A DNA stretch of 64,000 nt, from contig JBFWPT010000016.1 of NCBI GenBank assembly GCA_050249835.1, positions 1 through 64,000 of the forward strand, read 5' to 3'. The position numbers and the translations under genes were made by a program. Below are positions 42,653 through 52,364 of the stretch, piece after piece; within the stretch, counting starts at the first letter, position 1, and each line of letters opens with the position of its first letter. This DNA comes from Miltoncostaea sp050249835. GTDB taxonomy: Bacteria > Actinomycetota > Thermoleophilia > Miltoncostaeales > Miltoncostaeaceae. Under the pieces are notes generated by a model, which saw nothing but the letters and a program-made list of their open reading frames with translations, searched no databases and had not been told where the DNA came from.

Positions 42653-44617
42653 TCATCCTTCGCAGGCGATGCCGTCGGCGTCGCTGTCGAAGCCGTGTGG
42701 GTCCCAGCCGATCACGGCGAAGTTGGACGCCGGGATCTGGCTGCAGTCGACATCGGGCGGGTACGGCGGGACGCATGCCCCCGCATAGTTCGGGTCGCAG
42801 GCCGCTGCCGGGGCTACCGGCACGACCGGCTCCACCGGCACGACCGGCGGCGGGGCGGCGGGGGCGAGGGCGCGGACCGGTGCGGGCGGCTTGGCGGGGA
42901 TCTTGATCGAGCCTGGTAGGGATGTGGTCCGTTGGTCGTCGAGGTCGATGAGGGCGACCTCGTACTGGTAGCGGCCCGCCCTGACGCCGTCGGCGGCGCC
43001 GCCGATGCGGCGGCTGAACCGGATGAGTGACCGTCCGGGCTGGATCCGTGGCGGGAGGGTCTTGGTGAGGATGTGGCGGGCGGGGCCGGTGAGTGTGAGG
43101 ACGGCGTCGGCGGAGTAGGTGTCCGTGTCGTCGCACCAGTCGAGCCGCACCAGGATCTCCGTTGGTGACGCCTCGAGGCTGGTCCCCAGGATCACTGGCG
43201 GGTCGGTCTCGCCGTTGCCGGCGCCGCAGGCGTCCTCACCGCTTGCCACTGGGGGTGGAGGTGTCCTTTGGGGGCTGGCGGTGGCGTTGTCGGGCGCGCC
43301 GCTGGAGGCGATCATCGCGATCAGCAGCAGCACACCGAGGGCGGCCCCGCCGAGGATCCCTCCTCCGAAGATGACCCCCGACAGCGTCCGCGGTGGGCGA
43401 AGCGCTGTTCCGCTAGTCGTGGCGGGGGCGAGCTGTGCCGGTGGCGGCCCGAGGAGGGTGAGGCGGATGAGCGGCCCGGCCGGACCCGCCACTTCGCTAA
43501 CGGCGATCCCGCCGTTTCGGAGCTCGTCGGTGGCGCGGTCGAGGGTCTGGCGGGGGAGGCGCTTGGTGGCCTTCGACCCGAACCGGTGGGCCAGGTCGAA
43601 GGCGTTGACGGTGAGTGAGCGTGTCGGTGACGCCGCGACTTCGGCGTGGATGTCACCGACGACGCCGCCGGGCGCCACCCTCTGGGGGACGGGTGCTGCG
43701 GGGCCGGTGGCTGGGGCGGGGCCTTCCATGCGGTCGGCGAGGGCGGTGAGCCGGGCGATTCGCTTGACCGGTGGCGGGTGGGTGGCGAAGAGGGTGTGGA
43801 GGAACCCGGCGGTGGGGTTGAAGAAGAGCAGCCCGGAGAGGGCGACCAGCTTCGGGTTCGCCGTCGTCGGTGCCTGGGAGATGGAGGTGAGGGCGCTCGC
43901 GAGCGCCCGGGGGCGGCCCGTGAGCTCGGCGGCGTACCGGTCGGCGGCGTACTCACGCACCCGGGAGAGGCCCATGACGATCAGCAGCGACACCAGCAGA
44001 CACATCACTCCGATCGCCACGAAGGCGATGCCCGTGATCCACAGCATCAGGCCGATCCAGCCGCGGGCACGCACGGCGAGGAACGCCGCCCCGAAGGCGG
44101 TCACCAGCGCCGACACGAGGGGCAGGAACCAGGCGGCGGTCATGAGGAGGCCGTCGCGGTTGGCGAGGTGGGCGAGCTCATGGGCGACCACCCCCTCGAG
44201 CTCGTGGGTCTCCAGTTGCTGGAGCAGGCCGCGGGTGACGCAGACGATCCCACCGCCGGTCCAGCCGACGGCGAAGGCGTTCGGGGTGGGGTCCTCGGCG
44301 ACCATCACCCGCGGCGTCCGGCGGCCCTCGAGGGCGCACAGGGTCTCGACGATCCCGACCAGCCTCGGCTCTTCGGCGGCCGTCACCTCGCGGGCTCCGA
44401 GCAGCGCCGACGCCGACTTGGCCGATGACAGGATCAGGCCCGCGGCGATGCAGAGGGCGAGGATCCCGAACCACCAGGCTGCCGTGAACGCGAGGCCGAC
44501 GACCAGGATGTAGCCGGCGATCACCAGCCCGATCGCCAACGCCATCCGGGACTCGATGCCGCGGTCCGGGGCGCGCCAATCCCCCTGGGTGTCTGCCGGT
44601 GCCGGCGGCTCGGTCAC
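42653..44617 (-). CDS. M48-family membrane metalloprotease with Excalibur domain
   Basis: This 654-aa protein is HtpX-like. Four TM helices, two near residues 27-68 and two near 155-210, flank HELAH in VVAHELAHLANRDG (about 142-155). The third ligand Glu lies in the helix VREYAADRYAAELTGRP. A long outer region (residues 330-610, with a TM near 435-455) carries an Ig-like fold. The last 35 residues form an Excalibur Ca-binding motif (DPHGFDSDADGIACEG). HtpX enzymes degrade damaged membrane proteins; the added outer half is unusual. GTG 44,617 uses GAGGAG at the end of the nuclease gene. Confidence 0.88.
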   Translation of the reverse strand: MTEPPAPADTQGDWRAPDRGIESRMALAIGLVIAGYILVVGLAFTAAWWFGILALCIAAGLILSSAKSASALLGAREVTAAEEPRLVGIVETLCALEGRRTPRVMVAEDPTPNAFAVGWTGGGIVCVTRGLLQQLETHELEGVVAHELAHLANRDGLLMTAAWFLPLVSALVTAFGAAFLAVRARGWIGLMLWITGIAFVAIGVMCLLVSLLIVMGLSRVREYAADRYAAELTGRPRALASALTSISQAPTTANPKLVALSGLLFFNPTAGFLHTLFATHPPPVKRIARLTALADRMEGPAPATGPAAPVPQRVAPGGVVGDIHAEVAASPTRSLTVNAFDLAHRFGSKATKRLPRQTLDRATDELRNGGIAVSEVAGPAGPLIRLTLLGPPPAQLAPATTSGTALRPPRTLSGVIFGGGILGGAALGVLLLIAMIASSGAPDNATASPQRTPPPPVASGEDACGAGNGETDPPVILGTSLEASPTEILVRLDWCDDTDTYSADAVLTLTGPARHILTKTLPPRIQPGRSLIRFSRRIGGAADGVRAGRYQYEVALIDLDDQRTTSLPGSIKIPAKPPAPVRALAPAAPPPVVPVEPVVPVAPAAACDPNYAGACVPPYPPDVDCSQIPASNFAVIGWDPHGFDSDADGIACEG

Positions 44618-44623
44618 CGTCGG

Positions 44624-45412
44624 CTACTCCTCACAGGCGATCCCGTCGTGGTCAACGTCGAAGTTGTGGGGGTCGGTGCCGACGCTCCGGAAGTTCCGGT
44701 CGGGGATCTCCCCGCAGTCCAGGTCCGGCGGTGCCGGTGGGATACACGCCCCCGTGTAGTTCGGATCACACCCGCCGGCCGGCGACGGTGTCGGGGTCGT
44801 GGGCACCGGGTTCGTCGGCGCGGGGGTGGGCGCGGGCTGTCTCGGGTCGGGCTTGGTGGTGTTCCCGCGGCACGGGCGACCCCACAGGCCACGCTTCGCG
44901 CTCTTGGCGCGGCTCTGCGCCCGAGAGAACTGGGTGGCGTGTCGGAAGCGGACGCCGCCGTAGACGTACACCTTCGCGTGGCCACTCGCGACCAAGGCGT
45001 GGTTCACGGATCCCGTCGGGCCGGACCGGCCCGGCGTGTACACGTAGGCGAGCAGGCGGCCGTACCGGTCACGCGTGTCCTGGGTTGGGTCGGTGACCAG
45101 CCGCACCCGCCGTCCGGCAGGCAACAGCCGCTTCGCCCGGGCGGTCGCCGCCGGCCCGAAACACTGGACGGGCTTGCCCGGCGCCTGCGTCTCCGGGGTG
45201 TCGATCCCGATCAGCCGCACCGGCGTCTCGAACCCCCGCGAGATCACCTTCACCGTGTCACCGTCTACGACCTGACTGACGGTCCCGGTCAGGGTCACCG
45301 CCGACGCCCGTTCCGACAGGAAGCCGCACACGACCGCGACCGCAGCCGCCAGGACGGCGACGGCGACGCGCGGCAGCAAGCGGTTGCGGCCGGCCACTGT
45401 GGGAGGAGGCAC
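44624..45412 (-). CDS. Exported thermonuclease (SNase) with Excalibur domain
   Basis: This 262-aa protein starts at GTG 45,412 with GAGG upstream. A signal helix (residues 12-38) precedes a staphylococcal-nuclease fold with the family motifs VVDGDTVKV, RLIGIDTPE, DRYGRLLAYVY and a Gly-His-Ala-Lys segment. The catalytic Arg/Glu pair and Ca-binding Asp residues are present. A Pro-rich linker leads to a C-terminal Excalibur motif (DPHNFDVDHDGIACEE). It digests extracellular DNA or RNA. It ends 6 bases before the M48 gene, whose C-terminus carries the same Ca-binding domain. Confidence 0.92.
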   Translation of the reverse strand: MPPPTVAGRNRLLPRVAVAVLAAAVAVVCGFLSERASAVTLTGTVSQVVDGDTVKVISRGFETPVRLIGIDTPETQAPGKPVQCFGPAATARAKRLLPAGRRVRLVTDPTQDTRDRYGRLLAYVYTPGRSGPTGSVNHALVASGHAKVYVYGGVRFRHATQFSRAQSRAKSAKRGLWGRPCRGNTTKPDPRQPAPTPAPTNPVPTTPTPSPAGGCDPNYTGACIPPAPPDLDCGEIPDRNFRSVGTDPHNFDVDHDGIACEE

Positions 45413-46063
45413 TCTGTTCCTCTTCCGGGAGCGGGAAGGAGGACGGGACGCTAGTCAGGCGTCATGCCGGGGTCACCCCCCGGAGGAACAGTTCCCCTCC
45501 GGCCCTGGCCCGGAATGGATGGGTCGCCGAGCCCGCTGCCGACGTCGGTGTGCCGTCTCCCGGCCACGGCGACCTGACCGCGTGGGCGCGGGTAAGGGTG
45601 CTCCTGCTGAACACGAGCATCACCGTCCGCGACGGCCAGGCCGGATCGCACGTCGGCGCCGGCTGGCCGGAGCTGACAGGCGACCTGCTCGTCGGCCTCG
45701 CCACCTGCAGTGGCGGCTGGGTGTTCCTGCTGCGGGGCCGCCATGGGCAGCGGGCTCTCGGGCGTGAACGTGTCCGGCCATCTGGTCCTCGAGGCGGCCC
45801 CGCTGTCAGCGCGCCGCGGTTCCCTCGGCTGCCGGCACTTCCCCGCGGCGAACGCCCATCTGGCCACTCGAGGGGAGCCACTGGTCGACTGGGCCCTGCC
45901 CCGGGGCCTGAGCGGAGCACCGGCAGGCGGGCCGGGATTGCGGTAACGACGGCGGGGAGGATAGAAACGACCCGGCCGCCCCGCCGGGCCGGCCCAGCGA
46001 GAGGGCTGAGGCGGCGGATCGTCCTCCTCAGCTCGGGTGCAGCGCCGGCGTGATGGAGGGGTG
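45413..46063. other. Stretch with a possible decayed gene
   Basis: No intact gene. In the plus direction 45,550-45,780 reads GDLTAWARVRVLLLNTSITV and GWPELTGDLLVGLATCSGGW, which look like a DUF4352-type beta domain. A second frame then gives GLSGVNVSGHLVLEA. No signal peptide or ribosome site is present, so this is probably a frameshifted remnant. Confidence 0.35.
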
Positions 46064-47005
46064 ATGAGGTGTAGGCAGATGGCCGTCGCGGCGCTCGTCC
46101 TGCTCGCGTTCGCCGCGTCGGCGCAGGCGGCGGTCTTCCCGGCCCGCCCGGACGCGGCCGGGGCGCCCCTGACGCGTGACGCGATTGTCTTCGACACGTC
46201 CGCCGGCGGGATCCACGTGGTGAACGCGGACGGCACCGGCTACCGAAACATCGTTCCGGGCATCGGGCCGCGACGTCCGCAATGGTCGCCCGACGGGGGG
46301 AGGATCGTCTACGAGCTCACCCGCGACCCCCAAGGGTACGCGCGTCCCAGCAACAAGATCATCATCGCGAACCCCGACGGCAGCGGACGGCGGGTGATCG
46401 CCCGCGGGTTCAGCCCCGCCTGGAGCGCCGACGGCCGGGAGATCTACATCCACCGCAACATCGACTACCAGCCGAACGGTCTTCCGCTGTTCGCCGTCGA
46501 GGTCGCCACCAGGAAGGTCCGGGCGCTCGGCTTCGCCGGGACGACCTCGCGCTCAGCGGACGGGACCATGATGGTGAAGGGCGGAGGGGAGATTCCGGTT
46601 CACCCGTACGCGGACAATCTCTACACCATCCTGAGAGCATCCGATGGGTCGGTGGTGAAGGTCGTCGGGGTCCGCCGACGACCGTTCGGATACGGACCCA
46701 GCTGGTCGCGGACCGGCTACTTCCTCTACGCCTGTGGAGGCTTGCGCGGCCGAGGCGCCTCCGACATCTGCACATTCAACCCGCGCACGGGTGACCAGGG
46801 GGCGCTGCCCGGCCCGGCGGGGGTCGCCGAGTACGAAGCGGTCTTCGCACCCCGCGGGACCCGGTTCGCCGCGAGCGGCACCGACGGGCTGTATGTGATG
46901 GATCTGCGCTCGAAGCGGGTCACCTGGCTATGGCGCAACCCGGCGGCGGGGGAGCGCAACTCGCATGCTGTTTTCAGCCCGCACTGGAGGCCCGCCGGGG
47001 GCTGA
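46064..47005 (+). CDS. Secreted PD40/TolB-like beta-propeller protein
   Basis: This 313-aa protein starts at ATG 46,064 (GGAGGGG upstream). After a signal peptide (residues 1-24, SAQA) come repeated PD40 blades: RRPQWSPDGGRIVYE, GFSPAWSADGREIYIH, FGYGPSWSRTGYFLYA and a last blade around AVFAPRGTRFAASGTDGLYV. Such propellers bind partner proteins or glycans. There is no Tol system in these bacteria, so it is a scaffold or sensor outside the membrane. The next gene starts about 190 bases downstream. Confidence 0.83.
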   Translation: MRCRQMAVAALVLLAFAASAQAAVFPARPDAAGAPLTRDAIVFDTSAGGIHVVNADGTGYRNIVPGIGPRRPQWSPDGGRIVYELTRDPQGYARPSNKIIIANPDGSGRRVIARGFSPAWSADGREIYIHRNIDYQPNGLPLFAVEVATRKVRALGFAGTTSRSADGTMMVKGGGEIPVHPYADNLYTILRASDGSVVKVVGVRRRPFGYGPSWSRTGYFLYACGGLRGRGASDICTFNPRTGDQGALPGPAGVAEYEAVFAPRGTRFAASGTDGLYVMDLRSKRVTWLWRNPAAGERNSHAVFSPHWRPAGG

Positions 47006-47197
47006 CGGCAACGCCCGGTTGCGGCTCGGCGACCACTGCGCCTACCAGCGGCCGGGCATCGCGACGGCAGGGCTCGGCGGCGGCCTCCCGTCGATCACAT
47101 CGGCCGACGCCGGTCAACTGGACTTACGTCGGGTGCGTCACGTCCCCTGTGGATGCCAGGCTGCGCGCGCGTTCCTGTCTATCGGAGGGGTGGAAAG

Positions 47198-49513
47198 ATG
47201 ACGCGAGGCGGCCGTTCCGGCGGTCGGTGGGCGCCCAGGGTGGCTGGCGGCTGGGTGATCGCCGCCGCGTTCGCAGCCGCAGCGCTCGGCGCCGCCGGCG
47301 CCCCGGGTGAGGCGTCGGCGGTGATGAAGGTGAGGTCTGCGGCGACGGTCAGCGCCGACAAATCGCTGACTGTGACCGTCACGGGAGCGCGCACCTCACC
47401 ATGCCGTCTGCGTCTGACCGCGCCTCGCGAGCAGCCGCGGTTCACCGTCCGGCGCACCTTCTCCAAGCGCGTGTCGGTGCCGCTCCCGCTCGGGGCGCCG
47501 GCGGGCAAGTGGACGGTCCGGGTCCGCTGCGGGCCGACGAACGCCGTCCGGACTGTCCGGGTGGTTGAACCGGTCTTCGTGGCGGGAGACACGACCACCG
47601 CGGACTTCCGTGTCGCTCTTGTTCCCATCCCCAGGCCCTCGGCGTCCGTGCGCACGGTGCGGCTCGACGTCGGGAACCTGCGGCCGTGGACGGCGACCTC
47701 GGTGCGCGCCTGCGTGCGCATCGAGACCAAGGGCGCCCGAATCACGCATGTCTACAACGACGGCTCCAGGAAGTCGGCGAAGGCCGCATGCTGGATATAC
47801 CGCAGCTTCCCGGGAGGGGCTCAGGCGCGCGGCACGTTGCGCGTCGCGATGCCCAAGAAGGCACGGCCCGGGGCGAAGCTGGCCATCTCGGCGTTCGTCT
47901 CGGCCGGCAACTCCAACCCGACCCGGGTCCGCCTCGCGGCGGCACCGGCGAAGGCCGCGAAGCGCACGAGGCGGCAGAACCAGACGCCCTCGTGCGTCGT
48001 GCCCCGGCGCCTCGGAGTCGCGTTCGTTGTGGACGACTCCGGTTCGATGAGCGCGAACGACCCGTCTGACCTTCGCGCCCAAGCGGTTGCGGTCGGTCTG
48101 GATCAGCTCCCGGACGGGTCGCTGGCGGGCGCTACCGAGTTCGCCGACAGCACCGGTGAGCTCTTCGAGGTGTCCGAGGTGAACGGCTCGACGCGCCCCG
48201 GACTGAAGGACGCCGCCTCGTATCTGTTCTCCTCCGGCGGCACCGACTTCGATGAGGCTTTCCTCGGCGCGCAGCTGCAGCTTGCCGCCATGGGCTCCGC
48301 CGACCGCAAGGCGGTGATCTTCCTCTCCGACGGCGCGCCGGGCAACATCAACTTCACGAGCGACCGCGACATCGCCGCCGCGGGCACTCCGATCTACACG
48401 ATCAGCCTGGGAAGTGCGGACCGGCAGATCATGGAGGGCATTGCCTCCCGATCCGGCGGGTCCGCGTACGACGCGACATCCGCGGGGGATCTGCAGTCCA
48501 TCTTCGCCCGGATTGTCTCGAGCCTCACGTGCGACTCCCGGGTCGTTGACCGCGTTGTGACAATCGCCCCCGGGCAGACCATCGGGGTTCCCTTCCAGGT
48601 CGGCGCCGACGACGGCGAGTTCCGGGCGCTCGCCACCTGGTCCTCCGGCAGCGTCACAGCGACGGCCAGCAGGCCCGACGGCTCCGTGCTCACCGGAGGT
48701 GCTCTGCGCGGCGGGGAGGGGCTCACGCAGGCCGAGACGTATGCCCTGGTGACGGGGGCGAACCCCCCTGCGGGGAACTGGGTCCTGAACCTGACCGCCG
48801 ACGCTTCCAATACGTCGCCAATCGACGTCACCATCGACGTCTTCAAACGCACCATCGCAGCAACGCCCCCACCCCCGCAGACCGGTCCGGGACCGAGGGC
48901 GGTCGACATCCGCATCGACGGCAGAACTTTCGATCCCTGCGTCAGCGCATACAGCGAGACTGCGAGGTCGCAGACCACGAGGATCACGGGTGGGACACGC
49001 ACCGTCTACAACCGCTCCGCGAGCCTGGAGGCGGTCTGCGGCGGGTTCGGAGCACCCGAGGATCTGAACTTGTCACCTGGCATGAGGTGCGCGCTGATCG
49101 CCGCAGGGGCCGTGTTCGTTGGTCCTTCCGGCAGGTCGGTCGACTGGCTCTGCACGGCGGAGAACTGGTCGGGCGTCGCCCTTGACCGTGACTGGCGCGG
49201 GCCGGCGGCCAATCAGGCGTGCGGCTTCTTCGGGGAGATCTTCGCCGGAGGGGTGGGGATATTCGCCGCGGGTGCGACAGCCGCCTCGGGTCCGGGGGCT
49301 GCGGCGGTGGGGCTCGCGGCCTACCGTGCCATGGCGGCCTTCATGAAGGTGGGCTGCGGAGGCCTCTTCGACGGCGGCGCGCGCGCCCTGGGAGTGAAGC
49401 TCGAAGCCGACCATGAGCGCAACATCGCGCGGGACATCGAGCGCTCGTATGTGTGTCTCGCGAGGCAGACCCGGTTCGGCATCACGTCGTGGAGTGCGAC
49501 TCAGTGCCCATAG
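47198..49513 (+). CDS. Secreted von Willebrand factor A domain protein
   Basis: This 771-aa protein starts at ATG 47,198 after GGAGGGG. After a signal peptide (residues 1-44) come Ig-like strands (50-250). The vWA domain (about 268-450) has a complete MIDAS metal site: DxSxS in FVVDDSGSMS, Thr in SSGGTDFDEAF, Asp in IFLSDGAPG. Residues 450-600 resemble a C-terminal beta domain of vWA proteins. The last 150 residues are Cys-rich and contain a Gly/Ala hydrophobic stretch (GVGIFAAGATAASGPGAAAV) that could insert in a membrane. It may be an adhesion or complex-assembly protein. A strong hairpin follows. Confidence 0.87.
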   Translation: MTRGGRSGGRWAPRVAGGWVIAAAFAAAALGAAGAPGEASAVMKVRSAATVSADKSLTVTVTGARTSPCRLRLTAPREQPRFTVRRTFSKRVSVPLPLGAPAGKWTVRVRCGPTNAVRTVRVVEPVFVAGDTTTADFRVALVPIPRPSASVRTVRLDVGNLRPWTATSVRACVRIETKGARITHVYNDGSRKSAKAACWIYRSFPGGAQARGTLRVAMPKKARPGAKLAISAFVSAGNSNPTRVRLAAAPAKAAKRTRRQNQTPSCVVPRRLGVAFVVDDSGSMSANDPSDLRAQAVAVGLDQLPDGSLAGATEFADSTGELFEVSEVNGSTRPGLKDAASYLFSSGGTDFDEAFLGAQLQLAAMGSADRKAVIFLSDGAPGNINFTSDRDIAAAGTPIYTISLGSADRQIMEGIASRSGGSAYDATSAGDLQSIFARIVSSLTCDSRVVDRVVTIAPGQTIGVPFQVGADDGEFRALATWSSGSVTATASRPDGSVLTGGALRGGEGLTQAETYALVTGANPPAGNWVLNLTADASNTSPIDVTIDVFKRTIAATPPPPQTGPGPRAVDIRIDGRTFDPCVSAYSETARSQTTRITGGTRTVYNRSASLEAVCGGFGAPEDLNLSPGMRCALIAAGAVFVGPSGRSVDWLCTAENWSGVALDRDWRGPAANQACGFFGEIFAGGVGIFAAGATAASGPGAAAVGLAAYRAMAAFMKVGCGGLFDGGARALGVKLEADHERNIARDIERSYVCLARQTRFGITSWSATQCP

Positions 49514-49521
49514 GCCCGTCC

Positions 49522-49557
49522 ACCAGGTACTACGGACCCGGGTCCGTACCACCTGGT
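49522..49557 (+). terminator. 36-bp near-perfect palindrome (terminator)
   Basis: Arms accaggtactacggaccc (49,522-49,539) and gggtccgtaccacctggt (49,540-49,557) pair at 16 of 18 positions with no spacer. It begins 9 bases after the stop of the vWA gene. Confidence 0.65.
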
Positions 49558-49706
49558 CCCACGGCTGCGGGTCGCCGGCGGCGTGGCAGTCACCCGCGGT
49601 GTGTGGCCCGGCGCGCCGGGCCAACCGTTGGTGATCGTGGAGGGGTCCTGGAGGATCCGGAGTGGGGCGAGAGGTAAAGGAGTGACGTCGGAGTGGATCC
49701 GCGCGG

Positions 49707-49904
49707 GTGGCGGGTGAAGCGTCAACCGGGCGGGCCGTTCAGGCGGCGGATGGACCGGGTCTGCTCAGCCTGATGCTCGCCGGCGCCACCGCGATCGAGA
49801 TGGTCAATCGCTGGGCGATCCTCCTGGTGAGCGCCTACTTCATTTCGGCGGTCATCGCCGCTCGGTACGGGCGTCCCCTCCCCGCCGTAGGATCACCGCT
49901 ATGA
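49707..49904 (+). CDS. Possible small membrane protein or gene fragment
   Basis: A 65-aa frame has one hydrophobic segment (NRWAILLVSAYFISAVIAAR). No ribosome site precedes GTG 49,707. The stop overlaps the next gene's start by 4 bases, which suits coupling, but composition before residue 25 is poor. It may instead be the end of a lost gene. Confidence 0.35.
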   Translation: MAGEASTGRAVQAADGPGLLSLMLAGATAIEMVNRWAILLVSAYFISAVIAARYGRPLPAVGSPL

Positions 49905-50506
49905 GTCGACGCCTGCTCACCGCCATGGCCGCTACAGCGCTCACCGTCGGCCTCGCCGGCCCCATAGTCGCCCAGGCGGACGCCCGTCCGTCGGCGAACG
50001 GCCCGTGGGTGGTGAAGGACCTTGGCCACGGCAAGGCGGTCGTCGCGGGTCATCGGACCCGGTCCCCCAACCAGTCCCTTGGCGCCCTCATCACGCGGTG
50101 GGGGCCGCCCGCCCGGATCGGCCGGCCCGGTGGCCGCGGGGCATATTGCTACGCGACCTGGACCCGGCCGCGGGCGAAGGTGCTGCTCGGCAACTTCGGC
50201 CTGGCCGATCCCTGCAGCCGGCGCTTTGGCTACATCGTCGAGATCACCACCGTCGGCTCCTCTTGGAGGACCGACCGTGGCCTGGAGGTCGGGGACGGTG
50301 AGGACCGGGCACGGAGTCTTTACCCGAACCTCGCGGTCGTCGCCGACGAGTACCGCGTCGGCGACCAGCTGTTGCTGCGGCCGTACAAGACGGTCTGCCT
50401 GGGAGACTGCGTCGAGCAGACGATCTCCACCTCCGCGGTGATCGGCGCCGCCAGCGGAGGCGTGATCCGGCGCTTCTTGGTCCCGGTCGGAGCCGCCGGG
50501 GAGTGA
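49901..50506 (+). CDS. Secreted hypothetical protein
   Basis: This 201-aa protein has a signal peptide (residues 1-28, ending AQADA). The mature part has the phrases GALITRWGPPARIGRPGG, CYATWTRPRAKVLLGNFG, WRTDRGLEVGDGEDRARSLY and YPN. This order (WGxP, Cys-Tyr-W, GL-x-VGD, LYP) recurs in small exported actinobacterial proteins of unknown role. Five Cys are present in the mature protein, and TVCLGDCVEQ looks like a closed loop. Intact start and stop. Confidence 0.75.
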   Translation: MSRRLLTAMAATALTVGLAGPIVAQADARPSANGPWVVKDLGHGKAVVAGHRTRSPNQSLGALITRWGPPARIGRPGGRGAYCYATWTRPRAKVLLGNFGLADPCSRRFGYIVEITTVGSSWRTDRGLEVGDGEDRARSLYPNLAVVADEYRVGDQLLLRPYKTVCLGDCVEQTISTSAVIGAASGGVIRRFLVPVGAAGE

Positions 50507-51283
50507 CATCGCCTCCGGTCGGCCGAGCGCGGGCATGACGGGCCTCGGCGGCCTCCCTGGAGGAGGGGGGCATCTATGGCGGCGCCACCGCATGAACGGC
50601 CGGTTGCCGGCAGGGGTCTGGTCCAGCCGATCCTGCGGGCGGTGGCGAGGAGCTCACGGCGCCCGACCGGGTCGAGCGAAACGGGCGATACGCGCGATCT
50701 CCTCCCATCACCGGGTCGCTGCCACCACGGCCGGCGGGCGCTGAAGGCGCTGGGACGGCGCGGGGTCGCCTCAGGTGATCGGCTCACACGACCCGGTGAA
50801 TGGGCCCCGCTGGGAGGGGCCAGCCGCCGGTCCGCTGCGGCGGCGCAGCGGTGGCCCGTCGGGGAACGAGCGGGGGGCTCCCCAAGCAGGACCCGACGGC
50901 GGAAGCGCTGGAGCGTCTCGACGACGCTCGAGCCCTTCACCGCCTCGGGGCGGATGCGCTCACCGCTGCCAGGCCAGCTCGTCGGATGCGGGCCGCTGGA
51001 CGGGGGTCGTCCTAGGCGGTGGGGGTGAGTACCGTCCGCGCTTGCCTCCCAGGTCCTTGCGGTCGCACCGGCAACGGAGGGCGTAGTCGGCGTCTGCATT
51101 ACAGGGCCTCGGCCTGCCGAACGGCACTGACACAGCGATGGTGAGATGAGGCGCGGAGCCGCCAGGCCCCGCGAGTACCGTGAGTCCGGTGCGGGCACAC
51201 CGAGTGGTGGATCCGCGATCCCCCCCTGGCTTTGGATCCACCCCCTCAGTGCGTGATTGGATCACGGCGGGTCGGCTCAGCGG
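50507..51283. other. 780-base stretch without an intact gene
   Basis: A plus-strand segment at 50,880-51,010 reads DPTAEALERLDDARALHRLG, which is protein-like, but lacks a start and ribosome site; other frames are Arg/Ser-rich. It may be a relic. No hairpin or repeat stands out. Confidence 0.35.
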
Positions 51284-52348
51284 CTACGACGTCGGTACTG
51301 CCGGGATCGGCAGCGACACCCCTTTATCTGGTGGCACCGGGAAGGTCCACTGGTCCGTTCTCTGCAGACCCAACGCGTCCTGGGTGAACGCGACGACGCA
51401 CACCTGGCTCCCGGAGCCGTAGGGGAGGGTCCAGCGGAAGCGCTTGCCCGCTGGAGGGGCTGAGACGTCCCAAACCGGGTAGTCGCCCCTTGCGGGGATC
51501 GGCGGGGCGGGGCATTCGTCGAAGCCGACCTCGAAGTCGACGTTCGCCCACGGCGGGCGCCACTTCACCAACAGGATGCTCCACGGCTCGGGACTGGGGG
51601 CGGGTAGGGTACCTCGCAGCTCGAAGGCTTCCGGACCGACGTGGTGGAGCTCCACGTCCAGCGGCCCCCGGGCGGGCCATGGCGGACACTCCCGCGTGGG
51701 CGGTTCCTTTCGTCCGTAGAGCCGTGCCGCGCCCGCGATGTCGTCCCTCTTGAGCAGCTGGCAGACCACATTCGGGTCTGGCGCGGTGAAGTCGAATATG
51801 TCGCAGTGCCGTCCGACGGCGCGCCTGCCGGGTGGCGGGACGCCCTTCCACATCAGCGCGCAGCGGTTCTCGGAGTGTCCCAGGCCGAGGATGTGTCCGA
51901 ACTCGTGCGTGAGTACCTCGAAGCAGCCGGCGGCGTTCAGGCTCACCCAGGCTTGACCTTTCGGCTGGCGGCCGACGGTCGCCAGTCCGAAGCACCCCGA
52001 GCGCGGATTCACGCTGTTGCGGCGGATCACGAAGTCCGCCGTGGCGCGCGAGCGGGCCGGCACGAAGCGGACCTTCACGCCGGAGTTCGCCCAGGCGAAG
52101 GCAGAGGTGCGTACCGTGTCCGTGAACGCCGGCACGGTGTTGTAGTAGGAGACCGTCGTGCTAGGCCAGCGCTTGCCCTCAAAGACATACGCATCCGCGC
52201 TGGAGATCGTGGGCGAGCCGAGGAGTCCGGCCGCCACGAGAGTCAGGATGAGAAGCGGCATCGCGCACCGAAGGCGGGAGCGTCGCGAACCCGCCGCCTG
52301 GGGGGTCGGACTTGTCCTGAAGCGCAGAGCCAACATTGAGTCTCGCAT
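51284..52348 (-). CDS. Secreted matrixin-type zinc metalloprotease
   Basis: This 354-aa protein starts at ATG 52,348 (ATG 52,336 is possible). After a signal peptide (residues 22-43) comes a metzincin domain with the full zinc motif HEFGHILGLGHSE (about 148-160) and the Met-turn CALM six residues later. The N-terminal strand pattern VSYYNTVPAFTDTVRTSAFA matches matrixins. Residues 215-354 form a C-terminal beta domain with Cys pairs. Matrixins digest extracellular proteins. The active site is intact and no propeptide Cys switch is visible. Confidence 0.88.
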   Translation of the reverse strand: MRDSMLALRFRTSPTPQAAGSRRSRLRCAMPLLILTLVAAGLLGSPTISSADAYVFEGKRWPSTTVSYYNTVPAFTDTVRTSAFAWANSGVKVRFVPARSRATADFVIRRNSVNPRSGCFGLATVGRQPKGQAWVSLNAAGCFEVLTHEFGHILGLGHSENRCALMWKGVPPPGRRAVGRHCDIFDFTAPDPNVVCQLLKRDDIAGAARLYGRKEPPTRECPPWPARGPLDVELHHVGPEAFELRGTLPAPSPEPWSILLVKWRPPWANVDFEVGFDECPAPPIPARGDYPVWDVSAPPAGKRFRWTLPYGSGSQVCVVAFTQDALGLQRTDQWTFPVPPDKGVSLPIPAVPTS

Positions 52349-52364
52349 CGCACCTGTCGGCCGA

